Shown: positions 54,325 through 63,184 of the stretch, piece by piece | Position numbering within the stretch: the first letter of the stretch is position 1 | Layout of the letters: every line of letters begins with the position of its first letter | NCBI RefSeq assembly: GCF_000189395.1 | Contig: NZ_AEPB01000008.1 | Location: 1-64,000, forward strand | Reading direction: 5' to 3' | DNA from: Planococcus donghaensis MPA1U2 | Lineage (GTDB): Bacteria > Bacillota > Bacilli > Bacillales_A > Planococcaceae | Length of the DNA stretch: 64,000 bases | Notes under the pieces: generated by a model | Seen by the model: only the letters and a program-made list of their open reading frames with translations | Databases searched by the model: none | What the model was told of the DNA's origin: nothing | Position numbers and translations under genes: made by a program

Positions 54325-55299
54325 ATGGGGAAAGATATTTTAGTAAGTGTGGATTGTCTAGCATACAATCATGAAGATTTTATAGCGGAAGCAATTGAAA
54401 GCTTTTTAAAGCAAAAAACAAATTTCAAATTCGAGATCTTGATCAATGATGATGCTTCTACAGATAAGACGGCCTCCATCATCAAAATGTATGAAGAAAA
54501 GTATCCTGACTTAATAAAGCCATTATATCAAGAACGAAATTTGTTTTCTCAAAGCGCTACAATGCTTCAAATCAACCAGCGTAGAGCAAAAGGTAAATAT
54601 ATAGCTATTTGCGAAGGTGACGACTTCTGGACCGATCCATACAAATTACAAAAGCAAGTGGATTATTTAGAAGCAAATCTAGACTGTGACTTATGTGTGC
54701 ATTCAGCTTATCAATATTCCGAAGCTTTAAATAAGGTCGTAGGAAAAGTAAGACCAAGTCGAAAGAGTCGAGATTTTTCTGCTGAAGAAGTTTTTTTAGG
54801 TGGAGGCGAGCTATTTCCAACCAATTCCATGGTGTACCGTCGGGAAAAAGCTGATGATGTTCCCGATTTCTATTTCGATGCGGGCTTCGGAGATTATCCT
54901 TTAGCCATACACTTGGCACTTTATGGGAAAGTCCATTACTTGGATGAGCAAATGTCAGTGTACCGTGTAGATGTCAAAGGGGCTTGGTCTGAAAAGACTT
55001 TAACTACCACTATAAACGCAACAAAACAAAATGATGCAACTGCAGACTTATTGGACAAGATTAATCGCCATACAAACTACCAATATGATAAAACAATTGA
55101 GAAAACAAAAAAGAAAAACTATTTCTATTTATTAATAAGACAGCAAAAATTCAAAGAGGTCTTTACTAAAGAGTATGCAAGGTTTTATCTGGAACTCGAA
55201 TTTGTAAGACGAATTTGGAGGAAAGTGTTGAAATCTCACTACTATTTCAAAGGTAAGGCTAATCACTTTCTGGTGAAACCGCGAAAAAAGTTAGCTTGA
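54325..55299 (+). CDS. GT2 glycosyltransferase
   Basis: 324 residues. GT-A fold: VSVDCLAYNHEDFIAEAIES, LINDDASTDKT nucleotide-sugar loop and the metal-binding/acceptor region CEGDDFWTDPYKLQKQV. No membrane segment; the C-terminal third is basic. Start ATG 54325 follows GGGTGAAGG. Likely adds a sugar to a surface glycan together with WbqC. Confidence 0.86.
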   Translation: MGKDILVSVDCLAYNHEDFIAEAIESFLKQKTNFKFEILINDDASTDKTASIIKMYEEKYPDLIKPLYQERNLFSQSATMLQINQRRAKGKYIAICEGDDFWTDPYKLQKQVDYLEANLDCDLCVHSAYQYSEALNKVVGKVRPSRKSRDFSAEEVFLGGGELFPTNSMVYRREKADDVPDFYFDAGFGDYPLAIHLALYGKVHYLDEQMSVYRVDVKGAWSEKTLTTTINATKQNDATADLLDKINRHTNYQYDKTIEKTKKKNYFYLLIRQQKFKEVFTKEYARFYLELEFVRRIWRKVLKSHYYFKGKANHFLVKPRKKLA

Positions 55300-55338
55300 T
55301 TAAGTTTCTACGAAAAAGGTAAATATAGCACTACACCA

Positions 55339-55400
55339 AACACCTTCACTTTATTCGATTTCATGATGCACTCATGTTAATCAAATAAAGTGAAGGTGTT
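55339..55400 (+). terminator. long-stem terminator
   Basis: AACACCTTCACTTTATT pairs with AATAAAGTGAAGGTGTT, then TTG. Ends the polysaccharide group. Confidence 0.75.
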
Positions 55401-55593
55401 TTGCTGTGTCATCTAGATGCTTTGTTCAATTTTGTCCTATGTAAAAAATTTCATAATTTTTTATTTGAAAAAGTAATTATTTGAAATGCTAATGACGTAT
55501 ACTGTATTTAAAGAAGTTTAATATCGAGTATGTTTATAGCGCTATTTTAATAAGTAGTGTATTGAAAATAGCTGAACATCTAGGAGGACCTGC

Positions 55594-58455
55594 ATGCGAA
55601 ATTTAAAGGAAAAAGGAATAAGGTATAAATATTTAAAGTTAACTTTTTCTTCAGTAGTAATTTGTACATTTATGATTATTGGGATTTATTTTTATATGCA
55701 CGATCAACAACTCGAATTAGAAGCGGAATATACAGAACTTAGAGAAAAGCAGGAAACATTTAATGAGCTTTCACGATCGTTAAACCAACTGTTTTTTAGA
55801 ACAAGAGGATTTTATGCTTTTCAAAATGAAATAGAATTGGATTTGGCATTTATCGAATTAGATACTTTAAAAAATGCGATAGCTAAAATGAATAGTTTAT
55901 CAATAACGCGACAAGAAAGAGTTCGAATTATCGAGTTAAGTAATTTTATTAGTTCGTTTGAAAAAGATGTATTGCCTGCAGCAATTGCACTCGTGCGTGA
56001 TGGCGATTACGAAGGTTTACGCGAGTTGTCTCGTGGCGGTACAAACTCAACGGTAAATGAATTTGTTGCGTTTTCAGATGACAACGAAGCTGTGACTAGG
56101 CTGGCGTTACAACAAGTAAATGAAGAAATGTTAGCACAAGCTGAAAGATTATCTTTTGTGTTAATTATGCTATTTATTCTTTTATTTATTATTACCGCAT
56201 TAATAATTTTACGGGCACTAAATGATATTGTGAAGCCAGTAGAAGGAATGCGTCAATCAATAGAAGGGTTTGTAAAAGGTGAGGAATTGACTTACAAACC
56301 ACTCAAACGTTCCGATGAACTAGGCATTTTATCAATGACATTTCATAACATGATCAATACAATCCAAACAAATCAAGAAAAACTCACTTCTCAAAATGAA
56401 GCTTTATTGTTGAACAAAGGTGAATTACAAGAACAACAACTCAAATTGAAAGAGTCTTTACAAGAAACAGAACAAACTAAAGACCGGTTAATTCGATACA
56501 ATGATTTGAACCATATTTTGTCTTTCACATTAGATAAACAAAAGCTGATTGATGCAACGCTTGAGTATTTTAGTGAAACTTATAAAATTGATACAGGAGC
56601 TTTGTGGCTACCTAAATCGAGAGAATACGCATTAAAAGGTTATACGCCGACAATGTTTAAACAACTAAAAGAAGAGCGGGTAGAGTATCTTTTAACTCGA
56701 TTAGAAGAGTGTGATTCATTCACAGTAAAACGAGAAGCTCAGTTAGAAAAAGGATTTGCAGTAGATAGAGTGTACATTCACGACTTATATGCTGCAGTGA
56801 AAAACGAAGATGAAGACACGGTTGCATTAATCGGGTTGTCTCGAATAGGAAGAACGTTCACTAGCGAAGAAGAACTAGATATAAGTGGCTTGTTAAAACG
56901 TATTCACTTGGCAATTGATCGTATTCAATTATATGAAGCTGCTGTACACGAACGTACACTAAATGAACGTATTATCAATAACATCAATGAAGGCATTCAG
57001 TTTATTTCAAAAAATGGAGATATGGTACAACATAACGCCACTATGTGCACAATGTTGAACTGCGGAAATGGACCACTTGATGCCTCTATTCCTAAAGGAA
57101 TATGGGTCAAGAGAATGGCTGAACAAACAACAGCTCCGGAGTTAATGTACAAGTTTTTAAGCAATTGTATTCAAATAAAGGATAAAGAAGCTAATACATT
57201 CCGCTATACCGTGAAAGTACCATATGAACGAGTTATTGATGTATATAGTACACCCGTAATTGTAGATGGTGAAAAAACAGGAACCATTTTTGTACACAGA
57301 GACATTACCCGAGAACACGAAGTGGATAAAATGAAGTCGGAACTTGTTAGTACAGTCAGTCACGAACTTCGAACGCCGTTATCAAGTGTTCTTGGATTTA
57401 CTGAGTTATTGTTGAACAAACAATTGAAACCCGAAAAACAAGAACGCTATTTAAAAACCATTTATAAAGAAGCAAAACGATTAACCAACTTAATAAACGA
57501 TTTTCTCGATTTACAACGCATGGAGTCTGGAGACCAAGTATATCGTATGGATAAATTAGCAGTAAACGAGCTGATTATCGAAACGGTTGAAAAATTCCGT
57601 ACACAAAACATGCATTCAATTGTCTTTATAGATGATGCATCAGATGTGATTGTTGAAGGTGATCGTGAGCGTATAGCTCAAGTATTGATGAACCTAGTTG
57701 GAAATGCCATTAAGTTTTCTCCTCAAGGTGGCAGCGTAACCATCTCGATGAAAAATGATTTGAATAATCTTAGTGTAACTATAAAAGATGAAGGAATCGG
57801 AATTCCTACTGAAGATATTCCGAAGTTGTTTTCAAAATTCCAGCGTATTGACAATAGCTCACGACGGAAAATTGGAGGCACAGGTCTCGGTCTTGCAATA
57901 TGCCAAGAGATTATTCTTCAGCACGAGGGGAAAATTTGGATAGAGTCAAAAGAAGAACAAGGCACAGCTGTTCACTTTGAGTTGCCACTTGTTGCGGAAC
58001 CTCAAGAGTATACAACTCACGAAGGTGCAGAAGAAAATCCGCCTGTTATGATTGTTGAGGATGATATGAGTTTGGCTCTTTTACTGTCTGAAGAGTTGAA
58101 AGTAAATGGGTTTAAAGTGATTTATCACACGAATCCTAAAGAAGCGTTTAAAGAAGCCAAACGTACGCCACTTGTTGGAGCAGTTGTTGATATTATGTTA
58201 GGAGAAGAATTGAATGGCTGGGATCTTGTCGATATGATGAAAGGTGATCCGTTAACAAAAGATATTCCGATTGTCATTTCCTCAGCTCTAGATCCATCAT
58301 CTGACGCTCAGAAAATTAATAAGATTTGTCATTACTTAACGAAACCATACGCACCGACAAATTTATCAAAAGTTATGAAAGAATTATTGGACTCTCAAAA
58401 TCGTGATGGTGCCATTTACTATGCATCGAATGATTATCAAGAAACTGAAGTATAA
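55594..58455 (+). CDS. hybrid sensor histidine kinase with HAMP, GAF, PAS and receiver domains
   Basis: 953 residues. First membrane helix at about 13-33, an extracytoplasmic sensor to about 185, second helix 187-207, HAMP 208-262, coiled coil to 300, GAF-like about 305-450, PAS-like about 455-575. The dimerisation domain has His590 in SHELRTPLSSV, the ATPase has NLVGNAIKF and GGTGLGLAI, and a C-terminal receiver has Asp866 in VDIMLGE. AGGAGG precedes the ATG. It faces the GGDEF/HEAT/GT2/response-regulator operon and is the likely phosphodonor. Confidence 0.92.
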   Translation: MRNLKEKGIRYKYLKLTFSSVVICTFMIIGIYFYMHDQQLELEAEYTELREKQETFNELSRSLNQLFFRTRGFYAFQNEIELDLAFIELDTLKNAIAKMNSLSITRQERVRIIELSNFISSFEKDVLPAAIALVRDGDYEGLRELSRGGTNSTVNEFVAFSDDNEAVTRLALQQVNEEMLAQAERLSFVLIMLFILLFIITALIILRALNDIVKPVEGMRQSIEGFVKGEELTYKPLKRSDELGILSMTFHNMINTIQTNQEKLTSQNEALLLNKGELQEQQLKLKESLQETEQTKDRLIRYNDLNHILSFTLDKQKLIDATLEYFSETYKIDTGALWLPKSREYALKGYTPTMFKQLKEERVEYLLTRLEECDSFTVKREAQLEKGFAVDRVYIHDLYAAVKNEDEDTVALIGLSRIGRTFTSEEELDISGLLKRIHLAIDRIQLYEAAVHERTLNERIINNINEGIQFISKNGDMVQHNATMCTMLNCGNGPLDASIPKGIWVKRMAEQTTAPELMYKFLSNCIQIKDKEANTFRYTVKVPYERVIDVYSTPVIVDGEKTGTIFVHRDITREHEVDKMKSELVSTVSHELRTPLSSVLGFTELLLNKQLKPEKQERYLKTIYKEAKRLTNLINDFLDLQRMESGDQVYRMDKLAVNELIIETVEKFRTQNMHSIVFIDDASDVIVEGDRERIAQVLMNLVGNAIKFSPQGGSVTISMKNDLNNLSVTIKDEGIGIPTEDIPKLFSKFQRIDNSSRRKIGGTGLGLAICQEIILQHEGKIWIESKEEQGTAVHFELPLVAEPQEYTTHEGAEENPPVMIVEDDMSLALLLSEELKVNGFKVIYHTNPKEAFKEAKRTPLVGAVVDIMLGEELNGWDLVDMMKGDPLTKDIPIVISSALDPSSDAQKINKICHYLTKPYAPTNLSKVMKELLDSQNRDGAIYYASNDYQETEV

Positions 58456-58469
58456 ATTTAAAGTTCATG

Positions 58470-58510
58470 AAAAAACCGTACAAGACCATTGAGGTCTTGT
58501 ACGGTTTTTT
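58470..58510. terminator. bidirectional terminator
   Basis: AAAAAACCGTACAAGACC and GGTCTTGTACGGTTTTTT; shared by the kinase (+) and response regulator (-) transcripts. Confidence 0.93.
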
Positions 58511-58865
58511 ATGATGCCAAAATATTTTCAACCAAAGACAATAATTCCATCGGACTAAAAGGTTTAGACATAAAGAAATCTGCACCTGTTGAAATGGCTT
58601 TTTCCCTGTCTGCATCTTGTGCTTTAGCTGTTAGCATTAACACTTTTGTATGATTTTGATCTTTTCTTACTTCTTCTAATACTTCTAATCCAGTCAAATG
58701 AGGCATCATATAATCTAAAACAATCAAATCGTACTCGTTTTCTCTAATTTTTTCTAACGCTTCTTTACCATCTTCGGCTTCTTCTATTTCGAAGTCGTCT
58801 TCAAGAGTATCTGCTATTAAGATGCGTAAAATATCTTCGTCATCTGCTATTAGTATTTTTTTCAT
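58509..58865 (-). CDS. stand-alone receiver-domain response regulator
   Basis: 118 residues, one REC domain. IADDEDILR acidic pair, phosphoacceptor Asp51 (VLDYMMP), Thr in MLTAKA and Lys in SKPFSP are all present. No output domain, so it probably works by phosphotransfer or protein contact. Last gene of the operon, 18 nt after the glycosyltransferase. Confidence 0.9.
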   Translation of the reverse strand: MKKILIADDEDILRILIADTLEDDFEIEEAEDGKEALEKIRENEYDLIVLDYMMPHLTGLEVLEEVRKDQNHTKVLMLTAKAQDADREKAISTGADFFMSKPFSPMELLSLVENILAS

Positions 58866-58883
58866 AATGATTCGCCTCCTATT

Positions 58884-60284
58884 TTAAGTTGAAATGCCTT
58901 TACGTTTCATATCGCCCCAATGAGCTGTTTTGCGGAAAGCCGCAAAAATTCCTTGGATTCTCCATATAACCATAAGCGGGCGATACCAAAAGGCTTCTGT
59001 TAAAGCCCAAAAATAGAGACGCATTAAATGAGATACTTTTGGATATTTATGGAGAGTCAGTTCTTCTAATAAAACAGCTAATGCTGAAATTAGAGAGCCA
59101 TACAAAATTGTGACGATAAACATTATTAAGGCTATAGTCGGATCAACTAACGAAAAGAAAAAACCACCAAAGATAATAAAATAGCCTAAAAACTCAAATA
59201 CAGCCCCAAGTAGTTCTATAAAAAGAAAATAGGGCATAGATAACATTCCGACAGCACCGTATTTCGGGTTTAACATCATTTTCCGGTGTGTCCAAAGAGT
59301 CTCAAATAACCCGCGCTGCCAACGGATCCGCTGAGATTGAAGAACTTCTAACGATTCAGGTGCTTCAGTCCAGCAAACAGGATCAGGAACGTACTCAATT
59401 CGTTGTTTCGATTTTTCTTCTCGGAGTAATCGATGCAATCTTACTACCAATTCCATATCTTCTCCAACAGTATTTTTATTATAGCCACCAGCTTGAATAA
59501 CTCGTTCTTTGTTGAAAACGCCAAAAGCGCCAGAAACAATAAGTAAGATATTGAGTTGACTTAAAGCCAAACGACCGATCAAAAACGCACGGAAATATTC
59601 TACGATTTGCATGATGACAACTGGATGTCTTGGTAAATCTATCACTTCTACTTTGCTTCTTGAAATGGTAGAACCATTTGCAATGCGCACAGACCCACCA
59701 GTTACAATAACTTGGCCATCAGACTCAATAATGGGTTTCATGGTTTTATATAAGCCATCATTTTCTAAAATCGAATCTCCATCAATTGCGCAAAAATAGG
59801 CAAAAGAAGATAAATTTATACCCGCATTCAGTGCATCGGCTTTTCCGCCATTCGCTTTTTTAATCAGTCGAATGTAAGGGAAAATTGTGGATTGATAAAT
59901 CGCTTCAATCTCGGCAGTAGGGATGTGCGTTCGAAAGGCGAACGGAATTTGAGTCATTTTAAACTCTTTTATCATTTGTTCAGATGTCATATCTTTTGAA
60001 CCATCATCAATAACTATTACTTCTTTTTGAGGATACTCTAACGCTAATAACGATCGCACAGTGCTAACAACACCGACTTCTTCGTTGTAAGCAGGTACAA
60101 GAATTGAAACAGGATACGTATTTTGGTTTCTTAAAAGTATTTCTGTAGACTCTCGGTGAACCAAATTGTTTTCGTTTTTTACTTTGCGAAAGGCAAGAGC
60201 AAAGAGGCCTAAATAACTTAAGCTTGAAAACAGTAAATATCCAATGATTAAAGTAGATAATACAAAGAAAAAGCTGTGCATCAT
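58884..60284 (-). CDS. processive GT2 glycosyltransferase (polysaccharide synthase type)
   Basis: 466 residues. N-terminal membrane helix, then a GT-A domain with VIDDGSKDMT, DGDSILE, an EDMELVVRL acceptor Asp motif and QSQRIRWQRG (the QxxRW of processive synthases), then three to four C-terminal helices. Layout as in IcaA/PgaC, hyaluronan and cellulose-type synthases. The start overlaps the HEAT gene stop (ATGA), so the two are coupled. No separate PilZ domain is visible. Confidence 0.88.
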   Translation of the reverse strand: MMHSFFFVLSTLIIGYLLFSSLSYLGLFALAFRKVKNENNLVHRESTEILLRNQNTYPVSILVPAYNEEVGVVSTVRSLLALEYPQKEVIVIDDGSKDMTSEQMIKEFKMTQIPFAFRTHIPTAEIEAIYQSTIFPYIRLIKKANGGKADALNAGINLSSFAYFCAIDGDSILENDGLYKTMKPIIESDGQVIVTGGSVRIANGSTISRSKVEVIDLPRHPVVIMQIVEYFRAFLIGRLALSQLNILLIVSGAFGVFNKERVIQAGGYNKNTVGEDMELVVRLHRLLREEKSKQRIEYVPDPVCWTEAPESLEVLQSQRIRWQRGLFETLWTHRKMMLNPKYGAVGMLSMPYFLFIELLGAVFEFLGYFIIFGGFFFSLVDPTIALIMFIVTILYGSLISALAVLLEELTLHKYPKVSHLMRLYFWALTEAFWYRPLMVIWRIQGIFAAFRKTAHWGDMKRKGIST

Positions 60285-61333
60285 TTTTCACTTCCTAATA
60301 GGGATGCTTCCCATTGAGTAGCCATGTCTCGGGCATACCGATCTGGATGATTTGCGGATAAGTGGCTCAGTAAAATATCACCATCTGCAAATTGTGTCAA
60401 CGCTTCGGCCGATGAATAACGCACCCACCAAACAGAATCACCAAGCAGTTCACTCAATACTTCTTGATAGCGGGATAATTGAAGCTTTCCAGCAATACGT
60501 GCGGCAAACATGCGTTCTTGCCAAGAAGTAGAGTGGAAAAACGGTGTTAATAAACTTGGTGAAGATATATATTGCAAATGTTGAATGGATTTTAATGCTT
60601 GAATCCTCAATTCTTCATCATCACTAAGTAATTCTTCTTCAATGCGAGGAAGAAACCCCATTAATCCAGTCATTCCAATATAAGAAACAGCCGCATATTT
60701 CAGTACTTTATTATTGTGTTCATTTTTTAACGCAGCATCTAACTCTTCTAATTGGATATCCAATTGAAGTCTTTTAAACACATCGATGTACAAACGAACG
60801 GGTGCATCAACGTAGCGAGCCATCACAGAAAGGGTCATCGGTTCGTTTAATGATGTTAAGGTTCGGATAAGTTGTTGTGTTTCCTGATCTAGTCGAAACG
60901 ATTTGTGAAGTTTTTCTTTTAGAAAAGGAGTTAGTGACTTCATATGAAAATCTTCAATGAAATACAATGTATTCATACGAATTGCCCAATTTCTACGCTT
61001 GAGTTGTTTTGTATAGCGTTCAGTTAAATATGTCTCAGATAGCTGTGTGACTTGTGAAGAATTTGCACTTCCTTTTGTAACAGCTACATAATGATTTAAC
61101 AAGCGTTCTAAAACGATGGTTTGATGAGAAATATTATAAAGTTCTTCAAGAAAATGATCATCCGTTGAATCCAGCATATAGGAACTGAATGATTCGGTTA
61201 ATTTGTCATATTGTTGGCTAATCGTCTGTTCTTTCTTGTTAATTAGTAGTTTGCGGAAAGACAAAACTAGCAATAAAAGTAGTTGGCTCAGAAATAAGAA
61301 AGCTATAAGAACCCAAAAGAAATAAATGTTCAT
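60281..61333 (-). CDS. membrane-anchored HEAT-repeat protein
   Basis: 350 residues. A single N-terminal hydrophobic helix (4-26), then a helical region. Clear HEAT units lie near the C terminus, for example LRIQALKSIQHLQYISSPSL, ERMFAARIAGKLQLSRYQ and WVRYSSAEALTQFADGDI. Coupled by 4-nt overlaps to both the cyclase and the synthase. Probably a scaffold linking cyclase and synthase at the membrane (inference). Confidence 0.83.
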   Translation of the reverse strand: MNIYFFWVLIAFLFLSQLLLLLVLSFRKLLINKKEQTISQQYDKLTESFSSYMLDSTDDHFLEELYNISHQTIVLERLLNHYVAVTKGSANSSQVTQLSETYLTERYTKQLKRRNWAIRMNTLYFIEDFHMKSLTPFLKEKLHKSFRLDQETQQLIRTLTSLNEPMTLSVMARYVDAPVRLYIDVFKRLQLDIQLEELDAALKNEHNNKVLKYAAVSYIGMTGLMGFLPRIEEELLSDDEELRIQALKSIQHLQYISSPSLLTPFFHSTSWQERMFAARIAGKLQLSRYQEVLSELLGDSVWWVRYSSAEALTQFADGDILLSHLSANHPDRYARDMATQWEASLLGSEK

Positions 61334-62940
61334 TTAAATAACCTCATGGTTAGACGTTGCACGCGAGCAACAACTTCCTGTGCATAAAAGGGTTTCAATA
61401 TGTAATCATCGGCTCCACTACGTAAAGCAAGCACGATATCTGATTCATTAGAACGCGAAGTAAGCATAGAAATCACAATGTTATCATTTGGATATTGGCT
61501 CCGCACGTGATTCAAAACTTCTAAACCATCCATTTTTGGCATAACCCCATCAAGTAAAATCATGTAATTTTCCTCTGGCTTGTACCAATCAGACTCGATA
61601 AAGCTGACACCATCTGCATATTCTTCTATAGTAATATCGAAATCATCAGGCTTCCAACCCGCAAATTGTTTTGAAATTAGCTTACGAACTAACGAATCAT
61701 CATCTACGATAATGATGTTAAGTTGTCGTTTCAATTCAAAAGCTGCAATTTCAAACATCATTGTCTGATTTCGGCCGTTCTTTTTCGCTTGGTACAAAGC
61801 TTGATCAGCTTTAGTTACTAACGTATCTTGCTTTTGGCGATATTCACTTATTCCAGCAGAAAATGTTACGTGAAATGAATTATTCGACTGGTCGGTGAAG
61901 GCAATGTTAGCAAAGTCTAAACGGGTCTGTTCGACAAAGGATATAGCAGTTTCTGCTGCAGTATCCGGAAGAATTAAAGCGAATTCTTCGCCGCCGTATC
62001 GGAAGAAATAATCAGAATCTCGTTTTTTCTTCAATAAGAGTTGGCTAAAAGCTTGTAAAACTTCATCTCCAATTGGGTGTCCATAATTGTCATTTACTTT
62101 TTTAAAATGATCTAAATCGAATAAGACAAGTGTAAAAGTTTTTTTGCTTTTCTCAGACAAAGTAGTCATTTGTGACAATACATCATTAAAATATTTTCTA
62201 TTTCCCGCGCCCGTTAACTCGTCATAAAGTGTTTCTTGCAAAATCATTTTTTGGAGACGTAGACGGTTTAATACATAAGGAACGAAAAGGGCCATATTTA
62301 ATGGCTTGGAAAGAAAGTCTGTTGCGCCTATTTCCATTGCTTTAATTTGATTTTCAATGCGATCATCCGAGCTTACAATTGCAAGAGGGACATATTGATT
62401 TTTTGCAGGTTCGTAAATTCTAGAGATCAATTCAAAACCATCTACATCTGGCAATTGCAAGTCCAAAATAACCATTTGAGGTTGCAGTGTGTAAAATAAT
62501 TCCATTCCTTTTTTTCCATCAAGCGCAATAACGACTTGAATTCCATGTTCTTCTAAAGATTCTTTAATATAGGAGGCTAACTCCGCATCTGAATCAATCA
62601 CTAAAACAAATACATCATTTGTAGGAATCTCTTTTTGTAAATTGACTTCAACTTTAGTAATAAGAGAAGAGTTCTCTTCTTTAAAATGGTTTCTTAAAGC
62701 AACCATTAAACTTTGCAAAGAATCGACTGGCAGTAATGTATCACTATCTTCAGCGAAAAGTTCTAATTGAGTAGCACAAAACTGAGACAACTCCATAAGA
62801 CCAATCGTGCCGGCAGTGCCTTTCATGGTATGTAAGAAGCGGTACATCTCCCGTTCAGAGATCTCTCTTTGTTTGATCCATTTCGAAAAATCCTTCTCCA
62901 TTCGGTCAGAGAGCAAAGCTTTATAATTTGTACGAGACAT
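61330..62940 (-). CDS. Hpt-REC-GGDEF-REC diguanylate cyclase
   Basis: 536 residues from ATG 62940 (GAAGG 8 nt upstream). Hpt with His37 in FLHTMKGTAG, then REC (ILDLQLPDVDG). The GGDEF domain has active-site GGEEF preceded by RDSD five residues upstream, a match to the RxxD inhibitory site, so it should make c-di-GMP with product inhibition. A second REC follows (LLDGVMPKMDG). First gene of the operon. The Hpt could accept phosphate from the hybrid kinase. Confidence 0.9.
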   Translation of the reverse strand: MSRTNYKALLSDRMEKDFSKWIKQREISEREMYRFLHTMKGTAGTIGLMELSQFCATQLELFAEDSDTLLPVDSLQSLMVALRNHFKEENSSLITKVEVNLQKEIPTNDVFVLVIDSDAELASYIKESLEEHGIQVVIALDGKKGMELFYTLQPQMVILDLQLPDVDGFELISRIYEPAKNQYVPLAIVSSDDRIENQIKAMEIGATDFLSKPLNMALFVPYVLNRLRLQKMILQETLYDELTGAGNRKYFNDVLSQMTTLSEKSKKTFTLVLFDLDHFKKVNDNYGHPIGDEVLQAFSQLLLKKKRDSDYFFRYGGEEFALILPDTAAETAISFVEQTRLDFANIAFTDQSNNSFHVTFSAGISEYRQKQDTLVTKADQALYQAKKNGRNQTMMFEIAAFELKRQLNIIIVDDDSLVRKLISKQFAGWKPDDFDITIEEYADGVSFIESDWYKPEENYMILLDGVMPKMDGLEVLNHVRSQYPNDNIVISMLTSRSNESDIVLALRSGADDYILKPFYAQEVVARVQRLTMRLFK

Positions 62941-63184
62941 GTTCATCACCTTCTTTAAAAAAATATATCTATATACTTCCACTATACTATAAAAATTCCT
63001 ATTTTGCGTTTCTTGGTAACTATAAAACAAGATTCGTCGTACGAACAGTAAACTGTTTAGATGTAGTTGTTCATTTACGAGCTACAACGTGCAATAAACA
63101 AAGAGTGTATTATAATGAGTTATACCTTTTGAATTTAAGAGTTTACTAAAAAAGAATATAAAATAGTCAGTAGGGGGAAAATAC
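62941..63184. promoter_or_regulatory. divergent promoter region
   Basis: Between the cyclase operon and the amine oxidase gene. A TATAAT (about 63111) may serve the plus-strand gene; no clear operator. Confidence 0.35.
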
